A stretch of DNA of 64,000 nt from Xenorhabdus miraniensis (GCF_002632615.1 NZ_NITZ01000008.1:113747-177746); one strand, 5' to 3'; counted from the stretch's first letter, positions 39,570 to 50,285 are shown. Made by a program: numbers and translations. Notes: a model not told the origin generated them from the sequence alone.

Positions 39570-39687
39570 AACGATAGAGTGTTACTTTTCTGATACCCAG
39601 ATTTTCTGCTATCTCGTTTACACTTAGCTCACCTTTTGCATACAAGGCCTTAGCTGCAATAAATAGCCTTCTTTTTCGCTGTTTCGT
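39570..39687 (-). pseudogene. Remnant of a serine-recombinase / transposase helix-turn-helix
   Basis: On the minus strand an open frame of about 39 codons reads KQRKRRLFIAAKALYAKGEL and then SVNEIAENLGIRKVTLYRY. This is the pattern of the C-terminal HTH of DNA invertases and resolvases. An in-frame TAA stands just before it (39688-39690), and the frame past the HTH no longer looks like a protein. No catalytic domain is present. It lies between rpoH and the giant toxin, so it is probably a scar of the event that brought the toxin. The rest of 39342-39865 shows nothing else. Confidence 0.55.
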
Positions 39688-39865
39688 TTAGCCCCTGAGC
39701 ATTCGTTGTGTCCACAGGATTCTGAAAGTTTTTCAGACCAACACAACATCTTTTTCCATCAACTAACTACCATCAACTAACTAACTTATCTACCGGCCGT
39801 GAGATAGCTAACATTGGTCAATAAAACAGCCGGCTTCTAACAAAAACAGGTAAAGGATCACCGCA

Positions 39866-42800
39866 ATGACTTCTATGTCCAAAGACTTCACTCATTTGCT
39901 CAATACTCTGATCGATCGACAAATCATGGCGTCGGGTCGTCAGACCGAATGGTTCAACATGAGCCCCGACGAACGGTCCGACTACATCAGGCAGGTAGAC
40001 GAGCGGTTGCAGGAAATGCAACAAAGCACCCTGAGTGTGCTGGCTGCCCAGTATTTTCAGATGCAGGATACTCCCGTTTCTGTCGACGACCAGTTGCAGA
40101 TGCTGCAACAAAGACGGCAGCAGATGAACAATAAGTCCAACACACCAGCGATCAACGCCTACAAGCAGCAATTGGACCGCGACATCCGGTTATACCAGCG
40201 CCAGCAGGCGGCCATGCAGCACTTTGAAAGTACCTGGGACAAAGCGTTAACCATGCTCAGCCCCGGCAAACCCCTAAATGCGCAGACCTTGAGTGAGGGA
40301 GTGGCGGACAAGCAGGCCAAACTGGATACCAATATCCAGCGTCTGGAACAGCAACTGGCCACACAGGTGGCCGATTCCACGTTTACCCCAAAATACGTGA
40401 CACTGTTTTCCGAGCTACAAGCCTATAAGGACGTTAATGCCCGCTACAATACCTGGCTCAATGTACCCGCTGCGCAAAAGGCTGCCGCCCTCAGCGCGCT
40501 GACTACAGTGCCTCGGGCCTCCGATGATCTGCCGGTCAATATTTCACTGCTGATGATGGAAGAGCGTCCTGGCTACATCCGCATGAACGTTGCGCTGGTC
40601 AATGCCAGCACTGATGGCCGCTTCAAGGACTTCTTCCTGGAGAACGGTAGGTTGGTCGTGCCGACGAATGGGGTACTCAACTTCTCCTTCGGTACTGCCG
40701 CCCGCTCCTTGGCTTGGCAACAACAATATCGGCTCAAAAGTGAGCCGCCATCCTTCCGTTCGCCGACCTATGCGCCAATTCGCTCGGTGCTGGTCAAAAC
40801 TGAATTCGTTGAGAAGTGCTTTGCCAGTTACTTGGTTTCGGAAAGTACCTTGCGCGAAGGTTTCAAAGCACAGTTGCTGAGTGACGGTCACAAGATGTTG
40901 CTGACCAACGTTGACCGCAAGGTGCCGAACCAGATTGGGGTACAGGTGTCTGGTCAATCTCTGAATACCACTATCACCCGTGAAGTGCCATTGCCAGGTG
41001 CCTTAAGTGACCTAATCAACCAGAATGCTGATATCTCCAGCTTCCAGACTATCGGCTTGGAGGGATTTCGCCAGAACAGTTACCATCCAGACCGTGACGG
41101 GCTTTTCGTCAATATCCATGAGCTGGAACGCTCGGTCGGTTTTGCTGGTCGCCAGTACTTGCTGGAAATGCCACAGGGCAAAACCCCGAGTAAAACTTAC
41201 CTGTCTGCAACGCCCTTTGTCGTGATGAGCGTTGACGGCGACAAGATGAGCAGTAGTCACTTGAGCAAGGCACAGACCGCCGAATTGTATCAATACAACG
41301 CCGCATTTTTTGAGAAGCTGGATCAATTGCGAGATGATGGTGCGAAGGCCAGTCGTTTGTTTAAAGGCAGCAGTGAACGCACAGCGTTCGAGCAGCAATT
41401 GGTGCGTTTGCTCGAACGCAACCACATTACCCCCGCAGGAGTGCTGGAGTCGGAGTACACTTATGACAGAATGCGCGATATCAAGGGCAATAATCTGAAC
41501 AAGGTGTTGTGGGAACAGGCGTTCGCCGCTTCGGTCTGGCAGAGCGTCGATAACGACCCGCTGCTGTTTGAGTTAGCGGCGAGCCTGGTGAAAAACCCGG
41601 CTGTGGACAAGATCCTACAAGGTGGCTATGTACAAAATGATATTGCCCAAGCCAAGAAGTTGTTGGTGCCACTGTACGAACAGTGGCGCATTCAGGCTAT
41701 CGAAGCGGAGACCCAGCGGGTCGCCAGTGCCAATGCAGCACAGCATCCAAGTAACCCGAAAAAACAGGTTTTCGATCAGGTGGCCGTTGAGCGTTCATTG
41801 GATGGCAAGTTGCTCACCCTGTTATTGGCCGGTCCCAAGGGCCTTGAAAGCGACGATGTACAACTGCGTCTGACGGTTAAAAAGGCGTTGTTGAGTCATG
41901 AGGGCAGGAGTCTGCGCAAACAGGCCTTGTTCCATGTTTTGCGTCCGGTAGCCGATGGCCTTTCCAAAACCGCAGTCCCGGTCAATCCCCACGCCGAGCT
42001 GGGTGCCGGTAAGGTTATGATCAATAACCGATTGAATCAGCCTGACCCGTATCTGATCCTCAATACCAGCCCTGAGGAGCTGGCGTATCACGATGGTTCG
42101 TACTTGATTAAGGACGATAAGTACCGCAGTTACAACCAGTTCCGTTCAGACGTCAAGCATGACGCCACACGCTACATGAATGACTTGGATACCCCGTTCA
42201 TGGGGGGAATTTCTGGGACTACCCAGACTGTTAGCAATGTCTTGCCGGAATTGTTCGGTGGTACGTTGAGCGTCAAACAGTACTGGCAGTTCCAGATGGC
42301 CAATGCAGCCTTCATGATTCGTAACGGCTATCACTCGTTCTTCGAAACCTTCTACGTCGCTGCGCGTTACGAACCGGAGGGTGCGGACAGTATCGGCAAG
42401 GATATATTGCGGATGTTCGACAAGTACCGCGCTGAAGGCAGCAAAAGGGCGTTGCAAGGTGAACTGTATGATGGGGTGATGGCACGAGTCTTACCCATCG
42501 TCAATCAGGGTTTGTCGGCGGCAGACGAGTTCCATCCACCGCGCTTTACCCAAATTGGCCCTATGCCGGCGTTGCTGGGGCAGGCAGTGAAAGACTTGCA
42601 GCTCAAGACCGGGTTGCCATCTCTGGGAGCTGGATTCGAGTTCCGCGAGGGCAGCGCCAATATTCAGCAGTTTGCCAACAATCCTAAATTATTCGCTAAA
42701 TCCAATACGATCAGTGCCGAAGCATTGGTTGGAGCAGGGCAACTCCCGGCAGAGGGGCGGGCCCAGTTGGTGAAGATTAAGGCGGGTTTATATGAGGTCG

Positions 42801-45800
42801 AATACTCTGCTCAAAGCACGAATGATGTTGTTGAAAAGGAAACTAACAGCGTGCCCGCATATTTCCTCGGCTACAACGGGGCAAATCAGGACAATACCTT
42901 GCCAGCTTATATCGATATTCCTAAACATGCGGCTCCGGGAAGTTTTCTGTTCACGGGGTCGTTGTCGGGAAGTTCGGTTGTAGTGACCAACCTTGATGAG
43001 AACACTTACCGAGTTTACCACGACGGCCGCGTCAACAGCTCGCTGCTGTACGACAACGTGGTCATGGCCGTGGACTATAAGGATTATCAAGTAGCTGGCA
43101 CCGTTGAAGGCTTTGCAACGACATACATGCAATATATCAATGACGAATGGCAACTGGTATCCCAGCGTCAGGAGTATCAGCGTGACGGTCAGATGCTCTG
43201 GCCGAGGTTACGCAATGGTGAAGAGCCAATCTTGATCCAGATTGCTGACAATCAAAGGGCTAAGCATAACCAGATCCAATTCGCAACTTACCGTGAAAGT
43301 ATTCATCAAAAACTCAAAAAGATCGCTACTCAGTTCGGAATAACCAGCGAAGGCGTCTCTGATAAGGCATATGAAGCGGGAGAATTTTCTCCTCATCATC
43401 CGGCGATTGCAGCGTGGATTGAGCTGTGTGATGAGATTCAAGCCAAGATCACAACAGACACTCAGAAGTTAGTGGACAAGCGAGACGAACTCTATAAGAC
43501 CTGGAGTAGCACCAGAGACGAGCAGATAAAACAGCTCAATATCACGTTGGAATTCTACAAGGAACAATACGATTCCGTCTTACGTGAAGTACTCTCTGTC
43601 GAACAAAGCTGGTTATGGCAGCAGATTAAGTCCAAGAACGGTATAGATGCGGTGTTGCAGATTAATGATACATCTATTCAAGGTGGCGGTCGGGAACGCA
43701 AGAATAGCTTGGGCGAGCGTTATGCTATTGCTGAAGCTTATCAACAAAGATGGCCGAGTCCCGGGTTTATTGATGGCCTGAGCAACTTCCAGGATATTAG
43801 TATCCCAGGGTTTAACGATAAAATGTCGGTTCTGGAGATGAAAAGCCTGTTTTTAGACAGTCAGCTTACTCCTAAACAACGGGGTGCCTTGAGTGGTCGT
43901 ATCGCTGAAACCAGCCAAGCCGAATACATCGACAAGGTACTGAAACAGACGGCGGTATTCAGTGAGAATTTTCAGCGTGCCGGTAGCAGTTTCAGTCAAC
44001 TTGCGCCACAAGATTTTTATCTGTCATTAGTCGGTGATGTTTCCGGTGGTCGTTGCTATCCCTTAGTCAGAGCGATGGCGGTGGCAGTAGCCAACTCTGG
44101 CAAAGCAGGGATCAACCGTCTGGTGGAAAAACTCTTTTTGGCTGCGGCTTCTCCTCAGGAAGGCAGTTCCATATTGTTAAAAAACAGTCTGGCAAAACTA
44201 CACTCTAATGTTGAGGCTGTGCAGGCATTGACGGCTCGAGGGAAGTTTACGTTACAGAATGTTGTGTCTCTGTTGAAGGAAAAGACCGGGACTTCGATGT
44301 TTGCCCTCAACACCCGGAATCACGCGATGATGGTAGGGGTCACTATCGGAGATGAAGGGCGTCGTTACTATTTTTATGATCCAAATGTCGGAATTTTTGC
44401 ATTTAACAATTCAGACAATTTCTTTCAAGCCATCAATAAGCATCTGGTGAAGCGCAAGATGGCGGTTTATTACGGTTCGCTTGGCAGTGAGTCGAATCCT
44501 GAATTTAACTTGATGGAAATCGATCCGGATAAGATGGCAAGAGTGTCGTTGGGTAACGGGTTGGACGTCGCTGACTTGAGCAGTACCGATGAACTAGCTA
44601 CTGTCATAGAGCAACGGCAATGGGTCAAGCAAACAGTCATTGCCCAAGAGAAAATTACCAAGGATGCCCAGTTACGTACTGCATTGGTGACTCTTGATGC
44701 TGAGCAGTGGGGGGCAAAATTCGATGAATCTATTACAAGGCTGGCTCAGGAAAATAAACTCGACCAGCATTGGATGCCAATAATCGGCAATACCGAGGAA
44801 ACGAAAGAAGGTCATTATCGCGTCCAATTCATCAATCGTGATCGGCCTGAAGAAATTCGTTGGGTAAATAGCAACGATGCCACCTTTGTGGAGTTCCGCC
44901 GCTTCGTTGATGAACATATGTCCACTTTGGGCCAGCATTTCACACTGAAAAATGGCCAGATACAGCCTAAGGGCGGTGTCAGTGAGGGAGCTCCGATTGA
45001 TGGGTTGAATGCCGGGTTTGCAGTACAAACATTGATCCAGTGGTTTGCCGACAAGAATCGCCACGATGCAGCACATGGGATTGCTTCGCCTGATCTGGCT
45101 ACCGCCCTCAAGATCCACAGTTACTTGAATTATGCTCAGATGGTTCACAGTGGTTTAAATGATGTTGCTAAAGTGACCGAGCTGGTGACCACTGCATTGC
45201 GCGGTGGAGTGGTAGGTGCTAAGACTTCGCTTAATGAATTTTCTTCTGCTCTGGCTCACACCGCCAATGAAGGGGTAGGTTTACTTTTGGGTGGGGCTTT
45301 TGTTGGGTTGGACGCTTATGAATTGGCCCATGCTGAAACAGATACGCAGAAAGCGGTATATGGAACTCAGTTAGCTTTCGATTCGGCCAGCTTCGTCACG
45401 GGTGCTGCCGGAGTCGGTGCTGGATTGGTTGGTGCCTCGACAACAGCGGCTGTACTCGGTGGAGCTGGCGTGATCCTAGGGGGGCTTGCGGTGGGTTTTA
45501 CAGCGCTGGCTCAAGCTTTTGGTGCTGTCGCCGAGGATGCGAAGGCAGTAGGCTGTTACTTCGATATGCTCGACAAGGCTTACAAGGATCATGGCTATCG
45601 GTATGACAATGAGAAGGGAGTATTGATTCCTCTGCCTGGCGCTGTGATCAAAACCCTGGATCTGCGTAATGGTCAGATAGGCTTCGACAGTCAGTACATT
45701 TATCGCACCCATTCTGGTTCTACTGGCTCAGGGGAAATCAATTATTTCTTCTGGGTCGGCGATTTTCCAAAGATGGTTCATGACCGTAAACAAGCAATCG

Positions 45801-48800
45801 AAGTGCGCAGCGGGATCGGTTACAAGGAAACGGCCCATAAACTCGACCACAGTGATAGCAATGTGCTGATCCTGCCGGGTACACCGAAATCTTACATCAG
45901 GTACGAATACATGATACTCCCTGGCGCAACTACGCGTCATGATACGGGTTTCGATGTGATTCGCAGGCTCGAAAAGGACAAGCGCTTTGACTACGACTTC
46001 TACATTTTTCCGAGTGAACAAACGATCCGTAGGATACATCAGGAGTATGTGAAAACATCGATCGAAGTGATACTCGATCAGAATGACAGGAAACTGATAG
46101 TGCCTAAGCTACCCAAGGAACTGCATGGTTACCTGAATTACGAGATCAAAGGTGCCGGCGGGAGGTACTTGATCGGGCTGAACAAAGGCACCAAAGTGAA
46201 GCTTACGAGCGATGATTCCAAGACGGATGGCAGTGGTAATATGCCATCGCGCTGGATTATCGATAGCAGCCAGCTTACCGATAAAGATAAAGATATTATC
46301 AAGGTCTCGAAAAACCAATTGGAAGTCGGTGGCGTGGTCGTTGAACTCGATTCATCCCAGAACGGGCAGATACTGGTGGTTAACGGCGATAACGAAGTGC
46401 GCGAAGTCGACTTCTCCAAATTGACAACCACAGTAGTAAGCGAAGATGCGAGCAAATGGAAAGTATCCGGTCAGCAAATTGAGCAGCACCTGAATGATTT
46501 GGCTGATGCGCATCAGTTGCATGGGCAGTATGTGGTCGTGGAGAACTACAAGTACAACGAGCGTGATGTTGGTCGGGCTTTTTACGATGTAACCAAGAAA
46601 CGGATGCTGTTTACCGATACGACTATCGAACAGGCCAAACATGCCCAATTGGGGGCGGTGGTTGGTGATTATGCCTATTTCTATGATGCTGACAATGCAG
46701 TCGCGTGGCGGGTAGATATTGCCACTGGACAGGTCAATGCCCAGTTTGAACCATGGTTCAATGACAATGAAGGCAAGATCAGCCATCTATGGCAAGAAGG
46801 GAATGACGTCTATCTGGCGCGCCGTTACCGACTGAAAGAGAAAGAAGCGGAATTAAGCTATCGGATTATCGGTGATCGAATGGAGTTAGTCAGTGCAGTC
46901 GGGGATGATGATCTGCTCCAGCTTTCGGCGCGTACTGCCCAGCATAGTCGTGATCTTAAGTACGTATTCCGAGGCTATGAGAGTAATCGTACTCCGCGTG
47001 AAACTCTGAAATATACGTTAGGTACACGGATAATCCAGCCAACTAGAGAGGGTGCAGAGTTGGTCACCGTATTCGGCAAGGATGCGGCCGGTGTAGCGCA
47101 CCGTTACTGGATACGTACCAGCGATGGCACGCTGATCAAGCCAAATCTGGCACCACCGAAAGAACAGACCCTGGACTTTACAGGAGTCGAACAGAACCGC
47201 AGTGCATGGCAGATCCCTGCCGATCTCGTATTAGCAGGCAGTATTTCCCGGCCTTCTGACACGGAAGTGTTCTTCTTCTACAGTAGGAAGGAAAAGGCTC
47301 TATTCCGTCAAGAAGGCTCAGGTCAGGTAATGCTTAATGCTAACCGTCCTACAGCATTGCGCGTCAGCACTCCACCATTGGCGAATGTGGTCAACCTGGA
47401 GGGTAACTTGATTGCTGTCACCGAGGATGGTCGTGTGGCTCAGCTTAATGATCAAGGGAGGCTGAGTTATGAAGCGGTCAACGAGCATTGGCTTAAGGGA
47501 CGAACACACTGGTGGAAGGCGTTGAGCAACGTCACCGATGGCAGCGCTACTCTGGCTGTGTTTGGGGTCAAAGGTTCTGATGGCAAAAGCCTGCTTCCGG
47601 TGTGGTACCACACCGGGCAGGTGGTGGTGGCTTCGGCGGAACTGCAAGGCAAATCACTGCAATTTCTGGGATTTGAAGCGAATGGTACCTCCGCCCGGCT
47701 TTTCGAGCCTGAAAGCGGTCAGTTGTATCTTCAGCCCGTCATGACTGACGATGCGTTGGCCGCCGCCTTTGGGACTGACCAAGTGCTTAACATCTCGGCG
47801 CAACTTCCCACTGCCCGCGAATTAATGTCTGGAGTGCATTTCAAAGCGGTGCAACAGGTCGATGTCGGCATACGCCTGACCACGGACAAAGGCGAAATCT
47901 TGTTGCGAACCAATAATGGTGAATTGCGGTTAGTTGGTGTTGATGAAAGCTGGAAGCAGAGCAATATGCCCCATTTGTCACAAGCACTGACTAAACTTGC
48001 GAATCAGTGGCAGCAGGATAAAGGCGTACTGACCTTGCAGGACAGCAATATGCGAAGTTGGTTCGATATTGACAGTGGTCAGATATTTTCAGGTAATGGA
48101 ATCCCTGCCTCGAACAATCTGCGCTTTATAGGCACCAATGTAAAAAATCAGACGGCATATGTGTATAACCAGACTTCTCAGAAGTTATATGAAATCAATG
48201 GCAGCAGGGTAAAAGGGCTCAATAGTTTCACTGGAATGGAACGCATCAATTCGTCCCTGATACTTCAAGGAGGGAAGAAGTCTGATGACAATCTGACGCT
48301 ACCGCTCATTGATGGTGTTGATAGTCTGGTGCTACATGGTGGGGCGGGTGGAGATACCTATCGACTCAATAAGGAGATGTGGAACCACTACCGTGCGGTA
48401 ATCATCGATAATGACGATCCGAATCAAACCTTGGATCGCTTGTGTTTACCGATAGCCAATCCGGAGAGCATCTTGGTGAACCGATACGATGATGATCTGA
48501 TGTTGACTGATACCAGTAATGGTACGGCATTGATAGTGCGTCAGGTATTTGGCAGCAAAGCTGAGGAACATCAGCATCTGCACATCAATCTGGAAGGCGC
48601 TTCGTCGTTCATCAATGTGGAGCACTTAGTTAAGAGCATAAGTAAACAGGATAATATCAATGGAGCGTTGATGGATTTGTCCTGGGCCAGCGGGCAATCA
48701 GCCATAACGGCTAACGCAGTGACCACTGATTCAGAAGCTCAAAATCGGAGTCTGGCGAATTTGATTGGGGCTATGGCCTCATTCCCTGATGTCGGCAGTT

Positions 48801-48886
48801 CCCACGAAAACCTGCTGCAAGGTTTTAAGCCTGCCAAGGCCGAACAGCAGTTTTTTTCGCCTGATTTCAATTCAGTTATAATATAA
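39866..48886 (+). CDS. Giant toxin with C58-type protease triad and TcdA/TcdB-type pore-forming region
   Basis: A 3006-residue protein without an N-terminal signal peptide. Residues 1 to about 210 are Gln-rich and helical. Near the middle, SGGRCYPLVRAMAVAVANS (Cys1397), NHAMMVG (His1486) and YFYDPN (Asp1505) form a Cys-His-Asp triad of the YopT/lymphostatin C58 type. Residues about 1800-1895 are strongly hydrophobic (GVGLLLGGAFVGLDAY, then GGAGVILGGLAVGFTALAQA) and lead to ILPGTPKSYIRYEYMILPGA, as in the TcdA/TcdB/Mcf/LifA pore-forming region. Residues about 2070-2800 have repeated beta-like YFYD...W units. LHGGAGGDTYRL lies near the end. Base composition looks richer in G+C than its neighbours. 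AAAGGA precedes the ATG. Which member of the family it is closest to needs a search. Confidence 0.85.
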   Translation: MTSMSKDFTHLLNTLIDRQIMASGRQTEWFNMSPDERSDYIRQVDERLQEMQQSTLSVLAAQYFQMQDTPVSVDDQLQMLQQRRQQMNNKSNTPAINAYKQQLDRDIRLYQRQQAAMQHFESTWDKALTMLSPGKPLNAQTLSEGVADKQAKLDTNIQRLEQQLATQVADSTFTPKYVTLFSELQAYKDVNARYNTWLNVPAAQKAAALSALTTVPRASDDLPVNISLLMMEERPGYIRMNVALVNASTDGRFKDFFLENGRLVVPTNGVLNFSFGTAARSLAWQQQYRLKSEPPSFRSPTYAPIRSVLVKTEFVEKCFASYLVSESTLREGFKAQLLSDGHKMLLTNVDRKVPNQIGVQVSGQSLNTTITREVPLPGALSDLINQNADISSFQTIGLEGFRQNSYHPDRDGLFVNIHELERSVGFAGRQYLLEMPQGKTPSKTYLSATPFVVMSVDGDKMSSSHLSKAQTAELYQYNAAFFEKLDQLRDDGAKASRLFKGSSERTAFEQQLVRLLERNHITPAGVLESEYTYDRMRDIKGNNLNKVLWEQAFAASVWQSVDNDPLLFELAASLVKNPAVDKILQGGYVQNDIAQAKKLLVPLYEQWRIQAIEAETQRVASANAAQHPSNPKKQVFDQVAVERSLDGKLLTLLLAGPKGLESDDVQLRLTVKKALLSHEGRSLRKQALFHVLRPVADGLSKTAVPVNPHAELGAGKVMINNRLNQPDPYLILNTSPEELAYHDGSYLIKDDKYRSYNQFRSDVKHDATRYMNDLDTPFMGGISGTTQTVSNVLPELFGGTLSVKQYWQFQMANAAFMIRNGYHSFFETFYVAARYEPEGADSIGKDILRMFDKYRAEGSKRALQGELYDGVMARVLPIVNQGLSAADEFHPPRFTQIGPMPALLGQAVKDLQLKTGLPSLGAGFEFREGSANIQQFANNPKLFAKSNTISAEALVGAGQLPAEGRAQLVKIKAGLYEVEYSAQSTNDVVEKETNSVPAYFLGYNGANQDNTLPAYIDIPKHAAPGSFLFTGSLSGSSVVVTNLDENTYRVYHDGRVNSSLLYDNVVMAVDYKDYQVAGTVEGFATTYMQYINDEWQLVSQRQEYQRDGQMLWPRLRNGEEPILIQIADNQRAKHNQIQFATYRESIHQKLKKIATQFGITSEGVSDKAYEAGEFSPHHPAIAAWIELCDEIQAKITTDTQKLVDKRDELYKTWSSTRDEQIKQLNITLEFYKEQYDSVLREVLSVEQSWLWQQIKSKNGIDAVLQINDTSIQGGGRERKNSLGERYAIAEAYQQRWPSPGFIDGLSNFQDISIPGFNDKMSVLEMKSLFLDSQLTPKQRGALSGRIAETSQAEYIDKVLKQTAVFSENFQRAGSSFSQLAPQDFYLSLVGDVSGGRCYPLVRAMAVAVANSGKAGINRLVEKLFLAAASPQEGSSILLKNSLAKLHSNVEAVQALTARGKFTLQNVVSLLKEKTGTSMFALNTRNHAMMVGVTIGDEGRRYYFYDPNVGIFAFNNSDNFFQAINKHLVKRKMAVYYGSLGSESNPEFNLMEIDPDKMARVSLGNGLDVADLSSTDELATVIEQRQWVKQTVIAQEKITKDAQLRTALVTLDAEQWGAKFDESITRLAQENKLDQHWMPIIGNTEETKEGHYRVQFINRDRPEEIRWVNSNDATFVEFRRFVDEHMSTLGQHFTLKNGQIQPKGGVSEGAPIDGLNAGFAVQTLIQWFADKNRHDAAHGIASPDLATALKIHSYLNYAQMVHSGLNDVAKVTELVTTALRGGVVGAKTSLNEFSSALAHTANEGVGLLLGGAFVGLDAYELAHAETDTQKAVYGTQLAFDSASFVTGAAGVGAGLVGASTTAAVLGGAGVILGGLAVGFTALAQAFGAVAEDAKAVGCYFDMLDKAYKDHGYRYDNEKGVLIPLPGAVIKTLDLRNGQIGFDSQYIYRTHSGSTGSGEINYFFWVGDFPKMVHDRKQAIEVRSGIGYKETAHKLDHSDSNVLILPGTPKSYIRYEYMILPGATTRHDTGFDVIRRLEKDKRFDYDFYIFPSEQTIRRIHQEYVKTSIEVILDQNDRKLIVPKLPKELHGYLNYEIKGAGGRYLIGLNKGTKVKLTSDDSKTDGSGNMPSRWIIDSSQLTDKDKDIIKVSKNQLEVGGVVVELDSSQNGQILVVNGDNEVREVDFSKLTTTVVSEDASKWKVSGQQIEQHLNDLADAHQLHGQYVVVENYKYNERDVGRAFYDVTKKRMLFTDTTIEQAKHAQLGAVVGDYAYFYDADNAVAWRVDIATGQVNAQFEPWFNDNEGKISHLWQEGNDVYLARRYRLKEKEAELSYRIIGDRMELVSAVGDDDLLQLSARTAQHSRDLKYVFRGYESNRTPRETLKYTLGTRIIQPTREGAELVTVFGKDAAGVAHRYWIRTSDGTLIKPNLAPPKEQTLDFTGVEQNRSAWQIPADLVLAGSISRPSDTEVFFFYSRKEKALFRQEGSGQVMLNANRPTALRVSTPPLANVVNLEGNLIAVTEDGRVAQLNDQGRLSYEAVNEHWLKGRTHWWKALSNVTDGSATLAVFGVKGSDGKSLLPVWYHTGQVVVASAELQGKSLQFLGFEANGTSARLFEPESGQLYLQPVMTDDALAAAFGTDQVLNISAQLPTARELMSGVHFKAVQQVDVGIRLTTDKGEILLRTNNGELRLVGVDESWKQSNMPHLSQALTKLANQWQQDKGVLTLQDSNMRSWFDIDSGQIFSGNGIPASNNLRFIGTNVKNQTAYVYNQTSQKLYEINGSRVKGLNSFTGMERINSSLILQGGKKSDDNLTLPLIDGVDSLVLHGGAGGDTYRLNKEMWNHYRAVIIDNDDPNQTLDRLCLPIANPESILVNRYDDDLMLTDTSNGTALIVRQVFGSKAEEHQHLHINLEGASSFINVEHLVKSISKQDNINGALMDLSWASGQSAITANAVTTDSEAQNRSLANLIGAMASFPDVGSSHENLLQGFKPAKAEQQFFSPDFNSVII

Positions 48887-48896
48887 GGACGAAAAT

Positions 48897-48926
48897 AACA
48901 AGAGAGGTTAATTGCCTCTCTTGTTT
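48897..48926 (+). terminator. Rho-independent terminator of the toxin gene
   Basis: Perfect 11-base arms AACAAGAGAGG and CCTCTCTTGTT around TTAATTG, followed by T. It starts 10 bases after the toxin stop. Confidence 0.85.
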
Positions 48927-49077
48927 CAAATTGCTGACAAAGTGCTGGTGTTCTGCTCATGAAAAACCGGGCACTTTTTTTTGGACGGTTCCAGATTACA
49001 GCTCCATCTTTGGCGTATTCGGTTTTGCTGGCCAGAGATGTCAGAGGATATTCACCCAAGCGATAGAGGTACTTGTC

Positions 49078-50220
49078 ATGAAAATTGTGATTGCTCCTGA
49101 TTCATTTAAGGAAAGCCTGAGCGCTTTACAAGTGGCGCAAGCAATAGAGCAGGGATTTCAGGAAATTTTCCCGCAGGCGGATTACATCAAGTTACCGATG
49201 GCGGATGGTGGGGAAGGAACAGTGGAATCACTGGTTGCGGCAACAGGGGGAAAATATATTACATGTACCGTTACCGATCCGTTGGGGCAACCTGTTGAAG
49301 CATTTTTCGGTCTATTGGGTGATGGAAAGACGGCGGTGATTGAAATGGCTGCTGCTTCGGGTTTGCATTTGGTGCCGGCAGAACAGCGTAACCCTTTGAT
49401 AACGACAAGCTATGGCACGGGCGAGCTTATTCTGGCTGCATTGGATCATGGGGCACAGAAACTGATTTTAGGCATTGGCGGCAGTGCGACCAACGATGGT
49501 GGTGCAGGTATGATGCAGGCACTTGGGGCAAATCTATTGGATGGGGATGGCCGAACCCTGCCATTTGGCGGTGCAGCGTTAACTCGCCTGGAAAGAATCG
49601 ATTTAACAGATCTTGACCCTCGCCTTAGTCAAATTGAATTCACCGTGGCTTGTGATGTGAATAATCCGCTATGTGGAGAATCAGGCGCCTCAGCGGTGTT
49701 TGGCCCACAAAAAGGGGCAACGCCGGAGATGGTGAAAGCGTTGGATTCTGCATTGCTTCATTATGGGATGAAGATTGAATCGCTAACAGGCAAAAACGTG
49801 ATTGATGAAGCAGGCGCGGGAGCGGCTGGAGGCATGGGGGCTTCTTTGCTGGGTTGCCTTGGAGCGAAATTGCAGTCAGGTATTGAGATTGTTGTCGATA
49901 CCCTGAAATTGGAAGAGGCAGTTCAGGGGGCAGATTTGGTCATTACGGGAGAAGGTCGTATAGATAAGCAGACGATACAGGGTAAGACGCCGATTGGCGT
50001 TGCTAAAGTTGCCAAAAAATTTGGTATTCCGACGATCGCTCTAGTGGGTGGAATGAGCCAAGATTACTCTGTCGTGCATCAACATGGGTTGGATGCAGTA
50101 TTTTCCATCGTACCGGGAGCTTGCTCTCTGTCAGATGCTCTTACCAATGGTGCCGATAACTTGCAGGTAACGGCACGTAATGTTGCGGCGGTTTGGGCTA
50201 TATCTCATCAAAAGGCATAA
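49078..50220 (+). CDS. glxK: Glycerate 2-kinase
   Basis: A 380-residue kinase of the GlxK/GarK family, phosphorylating D-glycerate to 2-phosphoglycerate. Start MKIVIAPDSFKESLSALQVA is the family N-terminus, with GAGGT upstream; a longer frame adds 49 unsupported residues. Signatures: PMADGGEGTVESLVAATGG, LGIGGSATNDGGAGMMQALG, CDVNNPLCG and ITGEGRIDKQTIQGKTP. Full length and probably functional. It has no operon partner here; the 48927-49077 leader holds no other gene. Confidence 0.95.
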   Translation: MKIVIAPDSFKESLSALQVAQAIEQGFQEIFPQADYIKLPMADGGEGTVESLVAATGGKYITCTVTDPLGQPVEAFFGLLGDGKTAVIEMAAASGLHLVPAEQRNPLITTSYGTGELILAALDHGAQKLILGIGGSATNDGGAGMMQALGANLLDGDGRTLPFGGAALTRLERIDLTDLDPRLSQIEFTVACDVNNPLCGESGASAVFGPQKGATPEMVKALDSALLHYGMKIESLTGKNVIDEAGAGAAGGMGASLLGCLGAKLQSGIEIVVDTLKLEEAVQGADLVITGEGRIDKQTIQGKTPIGVAKVAKKFGIPTIALVGGMSQDYSVVHQHGLDAVFSIVPGACSLSDALTNGADNLQVTARNVAAVWAISHQKA

Positions 50221-50285
50221 AAATCAGTTTAAAATAGTGTATTGAATGTTGTCCTTTATAAAGGAGAGATTGCTGGATTATTCCT

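Noticed and set aside
39349..39645. 98-residue minus-strand open frame as an intact gene
   Set aside because: Only its first part matches a recombinase HTH; the start is a TTG with no ribosome binding site and the rest looks non-coding. Reported as a remnant instead.
48931..49077. N-terminal extension of glycerate kinase by 49 residues
   Set aside because: The family starts at MKIVIAPDSFKES, which has its own GAGGT; the extension overlaps the untranslated region after the toxin terminator.
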